Below are positions 33,701 to 46,627 of a stretch of DNA of 64,000 nt, in pieces. The notes under the pieces were generated by a model. The model was not told the DNA's origin and made no database searches. It worked only from the letters and a program-made list of their open reading frames with translations. Origin of the DNA: Metarhizium brunneum (Eukaryota; Ascomycota; Sordariomycetes; Hypocreales; Clavicipitaceae); the NCBI RefSeq assembly GCF_013426205.1, contig NC_089423.1:6944001-7008000 (forward strand), written 5' to 3'. Both the position numbers and the translations under genes were made by a program. How positions within the stretch are numbered: position 1 is the first letter of the stretch; the number at the start of each line of letters is the position of its first letter.

Positions 33701-36486
33701 CTACTGGTCCTCCCGAGACTACTGGCCCAGAAACCACTGGTCCTCCTGAGACTACCGGACCCCAGACTACTGGCCCAGTTCCTACTACCACGCCTACTAT
33801 TTGCACAACCGTCGTAACTGGTAGCGACTGTGGACCTGTCCCTACAGCTCCTGGCCAGTCCACTGGACCTAATCCTACCGGCCCGGCTCCTAGCATCATT
33901 ACATGCACAAAGACTTTGACTGGTAGCCAATGTCCTCCCACACCTACCACCACACCTGGACAGTCCACCACACCTGAGACCACTGGTCCGGCTCCCACGA
34001 CCACTCCCAACCAGTCTACAGGCCCGGTTCCTACCACCACGCCTGTGACGACATGTACAACCGTGTTGACTGGTAGCCAGTGCACACCCGCTCCCACCAT
34101 GCCTGGCGAGTCTACCGGACCTGTTCCCACGGGCCCTGCCACGATTATCACGTGTACCAGCACATTGACTGGTAGCCAGTGTCCTCCTAAACCCACGACC
34201 ACGCCTGGACAGTCAACCACACCTGAGACCACTGGTCCGGCTCCCACGACCACTCCTAACCAGTCTACAGGCCCGGTTCCTACCACCACGCCTGGCCAGT
34301 CTACCACGCCCGAGACCACTGGTCCAGTTCCCACTACCTCGCCTGTCACTACATGCACAACTGTCATAACTGGTAGCCAGTGCACACCTTCTGCTACCAT
34401 GCCTGGCGAGTCTACTGGACCTGTTCCCACGGGCCCAGCCACTTGCACAAGCACATTGACTGGTACCCAGTGCACGCCTACTCCCACAGGTCCCGTGTCC
34501 ACGGTCCCCGAGTCTTCAACTCCCGCCACCACGGTTCCCGCATCGTCCACTCCTGCTACCACGGTACCAGAGACCACCGGTCCTGTTCCTACCACGTGTA
34601 CAAGCGTATTCACTGGTAGCCAGTGTGTACCTTCTGCTACCTTGCCTGGTGAGTCTACCGGACCTGTTCCCACGGGCCCGGCCACTTGCACAAGCACCTT
34701 TACTGGTACTCAGTGCACACCTACTTCCACAGGTCCCGTGTCCACGGTTCCCGAGTCATCGACTCCTGCTACCTCGGTTCCCGAGTCGTCAACTCCCGTT
34801 ACCACGGTTCCTGCATCGTCTACTCCCGCTACCACGGTGCCAGAGACTACCGGCCCTGTTCCTACCACGTGTACAAGCGTATTCACCGGTAGCCAGTGCA
34901 CACCTTCTGCTACCATGCCTGGTCAGTCCAGCGGACCTGTTCCCACGGGCCCGGCTACTTGCACAAGCACCTTCACTGGTACCCAGTGTACTCCTGCTCC
35001 TACTACCACTCCTGCTACCTCTGTTCCCGGGTCGTCGACTCCCGTTACCACGGTCCCTGAGTCTTCAACTCCCGCGACTTCAGTTCCCGAGTCATCGACT
35101 CCCGTTACTACCGTCCCTGAGTCTTCAACTCCCGCTACCACGGTGCCCCAGACGACTGGCCCTGTCCCGACCACATGCACAAGTGTATTTACTGGTAGCC
35201 AGTGTACTCCCGTGCCTACTACCCCTGGACAGCCAACCGGACCTAGTCCCACCGGACCTATTCCAACTGGACCGGTCACATGCACGAGCACCTTTACTGG
35301 TAGCCAGTGCACTCCTACTCCTACCACTCCCGTCACGACTGTGCCCGAGTCTTCCACTCCTGTCACGACTGTGCCCGAGTCTTCCACTCCTGTCACGACT
35401 GTGCCCGAGTCTTCCACTCCTGTCACGACTGTGCCCGAGTCTTCCACTCCTGTCACGACTGTGCCCGAGTCTTCCACTCCCGTCACCTCGGTCCCCGAGT
35501 CGTCGACCCCCGTCACAACTGTGCCCGAGTCCTCGACTCCTGTCACCACGGTTCCTGAGACTACAACTCCCGTCACCACGATCCCTACCATTCCCGCTAC
35601 TACGGTTCCAGAGACTACTACTCCTGTCTCCACGGTCCCAGTAACCACCCCAACTACACCGGTCCCGATTACATCGACGCCAACTACACCAACCACGGGC
35701 TTCAGCACCACGACGCTCTGCACAACCACCGCCACTACGACTCCGGACTGCGAGTACCAGATTGGAGACTGGTGCGCTCCCCCGGTGCCAGACTGGCACG
35801 ACAAGCTTGGCTGCATCAAGTCGGCCGCCGTGTGCAAGCTGCAGTGGGCTTCCTGCTTCAAGAAGGCCGGTCTCACCGGCGCCATCGGCTGCTTCAAGTA
35901 CGTCGAGTTCTGCAAGTCCATCGAGCTCTCCTGTCTCAAGTGCGTCCTCGGCAAGTGCGACAAGAGCGACTGCAAGCCACCGACCGTGTCCGTCACCACC
36001 ATCGTCACTCCTTGCGAGCCGACGGCGACCAACCCGCCGACACCACCGCCCACCGTCTGCCCCCCCAAGCCGACCAACATCTGCAAGGACACTGGCTCCA
36101 TCTGCGGCGTCCCGCTGCCCATTGTCAGCTGCAACGACGACAAGAGTCAGTTTGCCGCCGCGCCCTTCAAGCTTTACAACGACGCGGATACCAGCAAGTG
36201 CCCGATCTTCCCGCACCCAGAGGTTCCCAACGCTTGCGCCGAGGCCTGCAAGGAACAGTACGACCAGTGCACCAAGACCAGCCTCTGGAGCTGCCACGGA
36301 TTGAAGCGCTCCGAGTCTGCCTTTGAGGATGACTTTGTCGCCCCGACCGCCAACGAGGGGCCTCACCGTCGCACGCTCGGCCTTCTTACGCAGCTCAAGT
36401 GCAAGAAGCAGTACTCTGCTTGCGTGGCCGCCAACAAGTACATCGACACGTCCAACCACTGCAGTTCTTGGGAAGGATGCTACTAG
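30778..36486 (+). CDS. Giant WSC-domain, Thr/Pro-rich repeat cell-surface glycoprotein
   Basis: Secreted wall or adhesin-like protein of about 1855 aa, three exons (30778-30988, 31060-31413, 31484-36486). Residues 1-20 are a signal peptide. Two WSC carbohydrate-binding domains follow (about 28-125 and 135-245; CFCGNTLGG and CWCGSFLNP are hallmark pieces). Then come about 1350 residues of Thr/Pro/Ser/Gly repeats: about 21 QPSGPETTGP units, about 20 PPETTGPETTG units, and STPVTTVPES units. These are interspersed with some 16 two-cysteine modules of the form CT.T..TGS.C. The C-terminal 250 residues form a cysteine-rich domain with CKLQWASCFKKAG, ELSCLKCVLGKCDKSDC and CKKQYSACVAAN, probably several disulfides, with no GPI signal. 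Heavy O-glycosylation is expected. Intron 1 (30989-31059) and intron 2 (31414-31483, with GCTAAC branch) interrupt the WSC domains. Likely function: wall or matrix attachment to glycans. WSC carbohydrate binding is known; the adhesion role is inferred. Confidence 0.88.
32251..32975 (+). repeat. 30-bp coding tandem repeat array (QPSGPETTGP)
   Basis: Roughly 21 units of 30 bp in three blocks (9, 6 and 6), separated by PVPTGPQTTGP linkers. Units are uniform at protein level but vary at synonymous sites, so selection keeps the peptide while copies turn over. Confidence 0.9.
33251..33775 (+). repeat. 33-bp coding tandem repeat array (PPETTGPETTG)
   Basis: About 15-16 units of 33 bp. A central group around 33560-33720 is nearly identical at the nucleotide level, a sign of recent expansion. 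Confidence 0.88.
35341..35480 (+). repeat. Perfect 30-bp coding repeat (STPVTTVPES)
   Basis: Four identical 30-base units (35341-35460) plus a partial fifth. The flanking units in the same protein motif are diverged, so this block is recently amplified. Confidence 0.92.
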
Positions 36487-36812
36487 AGAAGGGGTTTTTG
36501 CATATCTTGGTCATGAGGCATCATAATATTGGTTTTTCATATGGTTTATAAACACAGCCCCGAGTGGGTTGAAAGTATTTCAAAAGATACATAATTGTTT
36601 CTTTTTATTTTTTTTCTTTCTACTTGTATGTAAATGTTAGTGTAGACAATTCATCAGCTTTGCGTTTTAAATTTCAGTTCCAAGAGTGTGACCTTGTGTG
36701 TTGATAATGATTGATCCCGCGTCTCGTTTCTATGCAATGTACATGGTGAATACCAAGAAAACGGCTTGTTGGCCTAAACTACTATTTCGGCAGCATGCAT
36801 ACACCCCGTCCC

Positions 36813-37430
36813 TCACTTGTGCCAGAACTGGACGTCGTTCCAGGTGATGCTCAGATCCCCCGTACCGCTGTTGGTCGCGTACGCGCCAATCTTGTCGTAG
36901 AAGCTGCCGCCTGGCGCGTTCTCGTCGCGCAACATTTCCTTGCCATTGACATAGACGCTGAAGCGGTGGTTGTTGGCATTGTGCACCGTGTTGATGCGGA
37001 CCGTCGCGCCAACCTTGGCGACGCCGTCGGCGATGGTCTTGCCCCCCTCGACATTGTATAGCCGGCCGCCTTGCTCGACACCCATGATGAAGTATGGGCC
37101 GCTGTTGCCATTGAAGGTCTGCTTGATGGAAATGCGCGAGCCAGACATGGAGTTGATCTTGAACTCGCCTCCAAACTGGTGAACCCCGGAAGAGTAGTCG
37201 TCCTTGTATCTGCGCTCGGCGCGAAGGTGACCATTGGAGCATCCGGATCCGCTGGTGTCGCCATTGGGAGATTTGGGAATGGAAAAGGTGTTGCCGTTTA
37301 CTCTGCCGCCCGCGCACTGCTGCTGAGAGTAGTCGGGGTGATCTTCCACCCAGTTTCCGCTCTCGACGGGGGTCCCCGCCAGTGCGAGAGAGGCAGCAGA
37401 AAGCGCAACAAGAATTGTGTTTACAAGCAT
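36813..37430 (-). CDS. Small secreted beta-sandwich (concanavalin A-like/polysaccharide-lyase-like) protein
   Basis: Secreted protein of 205 aa, single exon. Residues 1-18 are a signal peptide (ILVALSAASLALA). The rest has the pattern of a jelly-roll carbohydrate-active domain: HLRAERRYKDDYSSGVHQF, ISIKQTFNGNSGPYFIMGV, VRINTVHNANNHRFSVYVNG and YDKIGAYATNSGTGDLSITW. The order of Arg/Glu, Gln/Ile/His and Tyr-x-Lys motifs recalls alginate- or glucuronan-lyase folds (PL7/PL20), where such residues form the active site. A specific substrate cannot be stated; a lectin-like binding role is an alternative. It lies 3' to 3' with the WSC glycoprotein gene. Confidence 0.7.
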   Translation of the reverse strand: MLVNTILVALSAASLALAGTPVESGNWVEDHPDYSQQQCAGGRVNGNTFSIPKSPNGDTSGSGCSNGHLRAERRYKDDYSSGVHQFGGEFKINSMSGSRISIKQTFNGNSGPYFIMGVEQGGRLYNVEGGKTIADGVAKVGATVRINTVHNANNHRFSVYVNGKEMLRDENAPGGSFYDKIGAYATNSGTGDLSITWNDVQFWHK

Positions 37431-37964
37431 GGTGGACGGGTTTGCTGGGTGGTGATGGGAAGAGTGTCTGACATCCTCTCCATCGCTGGAGCCGAGACTC
37501 CGTTTTTATAGTTGAGATCATGCAGGCTGGGTACTCTGTACTGAAAGGACAAGTTGATTATTGGTGGAAAAAAAAAGAGAAGAATCTGGGATGACAGTAA
37601 GCAAGCTGCATTTCACCCGGGTTCTACAAACTTTGAGGGCAATCCCAATGTAACAGTACGGAGTAGGCCGGCAAAGCTAATCTGGTCCGATCTGAGCCAA
37701 TCCATTCGCCACTCCCAGTTACAAGATGCCTTCTTTTTTCGTGTTACATCACAAGTCCATCCCGACAACTTGCATCTGGCACTACCGACCTGCTGTTGAG
37801 GTCTCACGCGATCACGTGATGACAAACGTCCACGCGTGTGGATGAAAACCCATCCGCATTTTCCTCTTTTCCCGAGAACAATCAAGAACATCGGAATAGA
37901 GCATGATTTTGCAATCCTTGCCTTTACACGTAGCCTTTCCATTTACGCAAAGCCAATTTGCGCA
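37431..37964. other. Spacer between two minus-strand genes, with dispersed repeat copy 2
   Basis: About 530 bp with no gene. TTTTTATAG near 37502 is a possible TATA element for the small secreted protein gene. A copy of the repeat seen at 4766 lies at about 37890-37938, just past the 3' end of the second sugar porter. Confidence 0.5.
37890..37938 (+). repeat. Short dispersed repeat, copy 2
   Basis: Matches 4766-4817 in the same plus-strand orientation (shared starting word, then TGATTTTGC and TTGCCTTT). Here the neighbouring porter is on the minus strand, so the repeat's orientation relative to the gene is opposite to copy 1. That argues for an independent inserted element rather than duplication of the porter 3' end. 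Confidence 0.5.
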
Positions 37965-39593
37965 TCATGTATGCTCCGCCCTTGCCTTGACATCGGATGA
38001 TGATGATGCCGACTCTTCTGATTCTTCACCGCCGGCGTGCGTGCGAGGCAGTGACTGTGCGACTCTGGGCGGATCCCAAATGCTCTTGGACCTGAAGAAG
38101 ATTTCGTCAATCTCCTCCAAGGACCGGCCGCTGGTTTCGGGGAAGAAAAAGTACACACTCGGCACAATGGCCGCGTTGAGGACGGCAAACACAATGTAGT
38201 ACCGGTAGCCGATGGTGTTGAACCCGATGGGCGTCACCTCGGCCAGCAAAAAGTTGAAGATCCAGACGGCGGCCGTCGACACGGCGCTGATGGCCGCCCG
38301 GAGCTGCAACGGGGCGACTTCGGTGGCGTAGAGAAAGGTCAGGCCCGCGTATCCAACGGTGAAGATGAACTGGAAGACGAAGAGGCAGACGACGGCCACG
38401 ACCAGGGCCCCCGTGCTTCCCCCTGCCGACATGGTTCCCGACAAAACGGCCATGCACACGGCCATGCCCGCCGCGCTCGACAGCATGAGGACGCGCCGTC
38501 CCAGCCGGTCAATGGTGAAGAAGGCGAGGGAGCCGCCAAAGGGCTGCGTCAGGCACATGGCGGCGGCGAGAATGCGCGACTTGACCGGGCTCAGCCCGAG
38601 ATACTGCTCAAAGATGGTGGTGGCGTACATGGAGATGAGGTTGATGCCGCACATTTGCTGAAACATTTGTCCCGCGGCCGCCAGCACGGTCCGGTGCAAC
38701 ATGCGCTGGGGCCCGTTGCTGAGCATCGCCTTCCAGGACAGCGTGCCGCAGACGGACAGGGAGAGCTCAATGTCGCGAATATCCTGGGTGATGCGGTCGT
38801 CGTCCGGGGCCGTGTCGTTGAGCGCCGCGAGGACCTGCCTTGCCTCGCCCTGCCGGCCCTGCTTGACCAGCCACCGGGGCGACTCTGGGAGGACGCAGAC
38901 AAAGACCATCATTGCCAGCAAAAGGGCCGCCTGGACGCCGAGGGGGAAGCGCCAGGAGATGGAGCTCGTCTTGACAAAGTAGAAGCCAAGGTCGATCCAC
39001 AGGGCCGCCGAGGCGCCGGCGCCGAGGAAGATGCCGTCCGTGACGACGTGGGCGCCGCGCCTGGCCGGCTTGGACATTTCCGACTGCCACACCGGCACCG
39101 TGGCCAGATATCCGCCGGTGCCGACGCCCAGAACCACTCTTGCGACGACCAGCTGGGCCAGGCTGAACGACGAGGCCATGAGTGCGGCGCCGGCCACGGT
39201 GATGCCGGAGGCCAGGAATATGACGCGTCGGCGGCCCAGCTTGTCCCCGAGGTATATGCAGGACAGCGACCCGAACACGCCACCGACGGTGAAGAGGGCG
39301 ACGACAGTTCCTGCCGCCGAGTGTTATTCTTGTCACGTTTGCCTTTTTTTCAGAGGGTTTGCGTGGGCGCGAGAGAGGAAAAGTATACCCTGGATGGTGG
39401 CGTTGTCATGCTGCTCATCCCCCACGGTGTTGATGGTGTCCAGCTGGGGAAACGTCTTTACAAACGAGTCGAGCGTCAACAACCCGCCCGCAACACTCAG
39501 GTTGTATCCGTAGCAAAAGAATGCCGGGCAAACAACAAGCCAGATGATGGCCCGACTCAGAGAGGAGCCGCGTAGGCCGAGATGGGGAGCCAT
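37965..39593 (-). CDS. MFS sugar porter family transporter (second)
   Basis: Sugar or sugar-like solute transporter of the plasma membrane, 516 aa, two exons (39389-39593 and 37965-39310; intron 39311-39388). Family motifs: LGDKLGRRRVIF between helices 2 and 3, GVGTGG in helix 4, PESPRWLVKQGR, QQMCGINLISMYATTIF in helix 7, DRLGRRVLML, and PETSGRSLEEIDEIFF. The hydrophilic Ser/Glu-rich tail (EESEESASSSS) is cytoplasmic. It differs clearly from the porter at 1962-4410. It lies next to the aromatic-catabolism genes (41-48 kb); some sugar-porter relatives carry quinate, so a link is possible but not shown. Confidence 0.9.
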
Positions 39594-41438
39594 TGGGTCT
39601 TGCCGCGGCGGTTAGCATTCGCAGTTTTGATGGGGATGGGATTGCATTATATATACATTATGGCGTCACATCGTGGTAACCAAGCAGTTGGCCTTCTGAA
39701 CAGACATCCCCTCGCCTCCATCGTCTCTCCGCAAGACGGGCTGATCCGCCAGATTTCAAAGCCTCCGCAACTCGAGTCTCTGACAACAATCCCAGCTGTG
39801 CCGGCCCTCGGCGGGCGCCGCGTCCTGGTTCTGAGCTTCAAGGTGGACCGCCAACAAGCGAAGCGTCTGAGAGCAGTCGACGACGCAAGAATGATCGACT
39901 AGCCGATTCATGTCGGGTTGTTTCCTACGGCTCTGTTGTCGCTGAGTGTTACTCGACAGCGAGCCTGTGGAGTGTGCAAGTTCCTTTCCCCACGATTGCG
40001 ACGTCCCCGCAGCGTCGCATGCATTGTTGCGTTGGGGGTGACTGATGCTGCATGTGGATGGTCCAGATTCGTGTCCCCCTGGTTGCATGTTGATCGTGTT
40101 TCCTGTTCCCCCGTCTCCCCGTCCCGTCCACCTGCGCTGAGCTGACGTAACTGTACTACGGGACTGACAATAGAGTAGTATGAAACTCGGAGAGCTTTGT
40201 GGATGTTTGCAGGTTTCTGGATTCGCTCGGACGTTTGGTATCCGCATTTATTGCGCTCATTCCCTCTGTTGGTTGCTGGTATCAAGATGTCTGCTTCTCC
40301 AACGCCACGACGTCTCCAATGTCCGTCTCACTCGGACGTGTCTTGTTCGAAGCCAATCGGCCGGTCCCTCGTGACGCCACGGCTCGGACAGGCACACAAC
40401 CCTGGGCAAAAACTTCCGACAGCCCCGAGGTGTTGCAGGGCCCCCGAGCGCCAACAAAGCTGCTCCTTTACCACGGAGTCACCCGCCAACAAATATCGGT
40501 ATTACCGACCCTTTTGTAAAGCATGGCCCTTGATAAAGGCGTGTCCAGGTCGTTCGAGTGGTGTAGCTCCAGAGACATCTCAGAAGGGACACAGCCCGGA
40601 AGAGCAGACCAACTTGACACGCAGGAAGAGGCCCGCTGCAGGGCAAGTCCATCCCCTCTCTGCTGACTTGATACTATTTTGTGTGCCTCATTCTCTGTCA
40701 GACACCATTAGGCGCGGCTGGAACTCACAACGGACAGCTTACGGAGACGGCACATCACCGAACAGGACTTTCGGCCCACCACGATCTATGTGCAGGGGGT
40801 TGTAGGCAGGGCCATTGTAAACATATTTGTCATGCCGCAACCTCACTGGCTGAGCTGTCAACTATATTATGCACAATCAACCTGCATTCGAGGCATACCA
40901 CTCGTGGCGCCTCTTGCCTGGCGCGAATGGATTTCGGTAGTCCCCGATGGCCGTGGCGAAGGCAGTGGTGCTGGATGGGCTGAGAAAGTAGGAGACGCAA
41001 TGAATGGAATGTGATTGAAGAGTGTTGCTGGTTGTCTTGTGTCAGCACTGGCTGCTCTACCATCATGTTCATTACCAGGGTTCCAGGTGAGTTGGAATAT
41101 ATTTTGGGTTCATACAGTGGAAACTTTTACTGCTTTCCGTCGCCCATTTCATGCGAGTTCCTGGATACTAGATGGGATTGAGAAGCAACTCTAATGCATG
41201 TATTTGAAAGTGAGCTGTTTGCATGTTACCAAATCAAGCAAGCAGGTTATATCACAGATGGATCGACGTGGCAGCTAATTCTCTGGTTTGATTAGACTAT
41301 TTGAAGCAGAATTTAGAAAAGCGGCAGCCCGCTACATTTATAAACAAACTACATGTAGTATACATGGCTGGCTCACAACCACCCACTCAGCAGGTGTATG
41401 CCGCCGACGCCGTCAACGCTTGCGAGAAATCCCCAGAT
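39594..41438. other. Intergenic region
   Basis: About 1.8 kb without a supportable gene. Open frames around 39756-40983 on both strands are short and overlapping. The block from about 41100 to 41380 is AT-rich, consistent with 3' untranslated sequence or a chromatin boundary of the regulator gene. Confidence 0.5.
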
Positions 41439-43616
41439 TCAAGTCGGACCAATGATTGTAAATAGGGAAGAAACGTCCTTTTCAAAGTCGAGCCAAAACA
41501 GCTGCGGGTCACCGGCGAGTGAACCATCAAGAGCCGTCGGCACCGGCCCGAACGGGTCCAAACCCGGAATCATCTGCGGCGGCGACTGCGAGACACCAGA
41601 ACCCGCATAGACAGACGCCGAACCCCCGATTGCGTTTGGTAACTGGCCGTCGGGCAGTCCGTCGAGGGGCAAGTTACCCGGGGACGCGTGCGTGTCGGGG
41701 AAACCGCCATCGTACGGGCCGGCTTCTCCAGCATCCTCTGGCCGGCCCGGGTCCGTCTGCTCGCGGGGGTGGTCAATCTGGCCAAACAGCTTCCCAATGG
41801 CCTCGCACTCGAGGTCCATGTTGGCCGCGTGTCGCCTTTCAATGTGAAGCTGGCACACCTCCATGAGAAACGAGACAATGGCGGCGTTGCGCGAAGCGAC
41901 GGGGTCGTCGGAAAACGCGGACAGAATCGAGTGCGCCAGGTCGAGATGCTTCGCCAGCGGGAAAACGAGGTGCAAGTCGCCAAAATGGGCCAGCCCGACA
42001 GTCAGGGCAGAGTGGAACGCGGCGTCGACGAGCAGCGGCAGCCGGGCTGGGACGTCTGCACGCCGCGCCAGGGGCTCGAGCAGGCGGATGGTCTTGATGG
42101 CCGAGTTGACGCAGGCGTACACGAGCGTCTTGGACACGGACAGGTCCGGCAGCGCACAGCGCCCGAGGTTGTTGTTTGGCGTCTGGTGGACGTGGGCCAC
42201 GACTCGCTCGATCAGGAACGGCCGCGTGAGCAGCATGATGGTCCAGTAGTACATTTGCTTCATGTGGAGGGTGCCAATGTCCGGTGCTGCCGTCGCCGGT
42301 TGCGCCGTCGCCTGGGCCCTGGTGTGCCCGTCTGCCCATTCCCTCTGGTGCTGTCCAATCTTGTCGACCACCTCTGCCGTGATGGACCGCCGCTCGTAGA
42401 CCTGGGTCAGGACGTCTTCGAGAATCGCACACAGGTCGTTCCACGCCGAGTATTCGTCTTGGCGCCGCGTGTTTCGGGTCTCGGTCGTAGCCACCGGCCG
42501 GCCGAGCGAGGCGCTCAGGAACAGGTCGAGGATGCGGACCGTCGTCCACAGCTTCTCCCGCAGCAGAGCCTCCTTTTTGGTGAACCGCAGCGCGACGGCC
42601 TTTCTGTGTATCCCGAGCGCGTACAGGGACCCGATGGCGAATCTCAGATGCATTGAGGCCGTGTTCCGGCGCGACGCCGACAGCAGGTAGATGGTGATGA
42701 GCACGTACGCCTGGACCGTCATGATGCTGGCGTCGTCCGTCAGGTGGCGCGCGGCGAGATACCGGCCGCGACGGAAGAAGCCCTCGGCATGGTGGCCGAG
42801 CTGCGGCGACGACTGGGCGCCAATGGCCACGACCAGGTACGGCACGATGCGCTCCTGCGCCGGCAGCGCCGACTTGTGATGCAGCGCCGCGGCCAGGCGC
42901 GTCCGCAGCTCGGCCGTGTCGACAGAGTCTACCAGCCCGGACGTTGCCCTCTCAAACATGTCCACCAGGGACTCGGCCTCTTGGGCAGACACGGCCGGGG
43001 CCGGCTCGCATCCCGCCGCGTCCATCCAGCTGCCGCTGTCGTCTGTCGAGGCCTCGACGAAGCCGGCGCGCAGCGGATCGGCCACGAATCTCGACTCCCC
43101 GTGGCACGTCCTGGCGACGTCGCGCACGACGCGGAGCAGCGACAGGTTTGCCGAGTCGCCCAGGAATATAAACCTGCCCCTCTTGTCTCTGACGAGCCGG
43201 GACTGGTGCAACCCGGCCACCGACGACTGCTGCTCCCAGGCCGTGTTTGCAGACTGGGGCGAACACACGACTCCCTCGGCATCCAGCGCCGTCGCCGCCG
43301 CCGACTGCTTCACCGTGCCTAGATGCCGCGCGCGGCGCCGTCGGACGCCGTGGTCCGTGTCGAAACGACATTTGTCCTCTACTCCGCGCTCGTTGCACCG
43401 ACCACACGGCTGGCGGCCATCACATCGCTCCTTGCGCTTCTTGCATCTGGGGGGGTCTTGTCAGGGCCAGTTGTTGTATTTTTCTTTTTTTAAAAATGGG
43501 AGCGGGCACGCAATCTTGACTGGCTGCCGCGTCCCAACAGTGAAAGGATGGTCTTACGTGTCACATGCCCTGGAGCATCTCTGCTGCAGCCGGTCTTGCT
43601 GTCCTTGAGGCTTCAT
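41439..43616 (-). CDS. Zn2Cys6 fungal-specific transcription factor
   Basis: Nuclear DNA-binding regulator, 688 aa from two exons (43558-43616 and 41439-43446; intron 43447-43557, 111 nt). Splicing completes the binuclear zinc cluster: the first exon gives CSRACD, and the second exon supplies CKKRKERC, CGRC and the last Cys. The spacing is C-x2-C-x6-C-x5-C-x2-C-x8-C, exactly the GAL4-type pattern, which confirms the short first exon. A basic linker (RRRRARHL) follows. The middle region (about 150-450) has the fungal_trans features GRYLAARHL, TVQAYVLITIYLLSASRRNTASMHLRFAIGSLYALGIH and LREKLWTTVRILD. The C-terminus is acidic and Pro/Gly-rich, likely an activation region. It lies 302 bp downstream of the aromatic monooxygenase, on the same strand, and is the obvious candidate regulator for that gene and the muconate enzyme. 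Confidence 0.9.
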
Positions 43617-43918
43617 TTCTGGCGGTGGGGCCAGTTGTCAACGTCTCTCGTCTTTGTGCAAGACTCGGAACTTTTGTCGCTGGAGAATATATTCGGGTCG
43701 AAGACATGCTGACCCCAACAGGCCGAACGGATGATATATGCGGGGGAAATGTGGGGTTCCGATGACGAACATCCGATCCGGCTGAGCCAACTTCCGATGA
43801 ACACATAGTCAACGCCGGCCGCAGGCCACAGCTCGCCGCAGGCGGCCCCCGGCAGGGCCCCCGGAGGGATAATTTACAGCACCAAGGCTTCCACATGAGA
43901 TCTCTTCGCTTGCCTAGG

Positions 43919-46092
<2,174 letters not shown>

Positions 46093-46627
46093 GGCGGTGG
46101 AACATCCGGTGAGAGAATCAATGACCCGATGGGCCAAGTTGGCCAGCCACTGTGCCTTTATAGCCGCCAAAGTCCCGAGTCCCGACGAGCACAGGATGCA
46201 GGCCGTGTTCCCCTGCCGCCAAGGCGCATCTGCATCCCTGTTTGGCAGTCCAGTCTGCAGCCGCCTCGGAAGATTGATCAATGTCTTGGCATCGGGCCTC
46301 CGTCCCGTCCCCGTCACCCGAAACCCTATCCATTCCGGGTCTAGTCCTCGTCACCTGACTGGCTGGGGCTGCCGAACGGGGCTACTTAAGCCGTCTCCGT
46401 TCCTCCGCAAGGTCCGGGGCGGTTGTCAGTCTTATGCACAGATATACGTTCTGCTGCGCCTTTATTAAAGCCACGGCTAGTTGATTCTCGACGGTTGACA
46501 CGTCGCTTCAATTTGTGTGCCTTGTGCCCCTGGCCCGAGAAACAGTGTACGCAACAGTGAACACCAGGGCGTGGTTGACAGGATTGCATGTTGCATCTCC
46601 AGACCGCATTTCCTCTTCCGTGATATC
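46093..46627. promoter_or_regulatory. Bidirectional promoter of the aromatic monooxygenase and the muconate enzyme
   Basis: A 535-bp spacer from which both enzyme genes start. CGG/CCG words suited to Zn2Cys6 binding occur (for example CCGCCTCGG near 46261), but such words are common in GC-rich DNA, so this is weak. The neighbouring Zn2Cys6 regulator is the natural candidate to act here. Confidence 0.5.

Noticed and set aside
32841..34697. 618-codon minus-strand frame rich in Gly/Val/Pro
   Set aside because: Repeats of 30 and 33 bp keep several frames open on both strands; the plus-strand WSC frame has the signal peptide, WSC domains and cysteine modules.
32251..35480. CRISPR-like array of 30-33-bp repeats
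   Set aside because: Units are contiguous without spacers, lie inside a coding frame, and the genome is eukaryotic.
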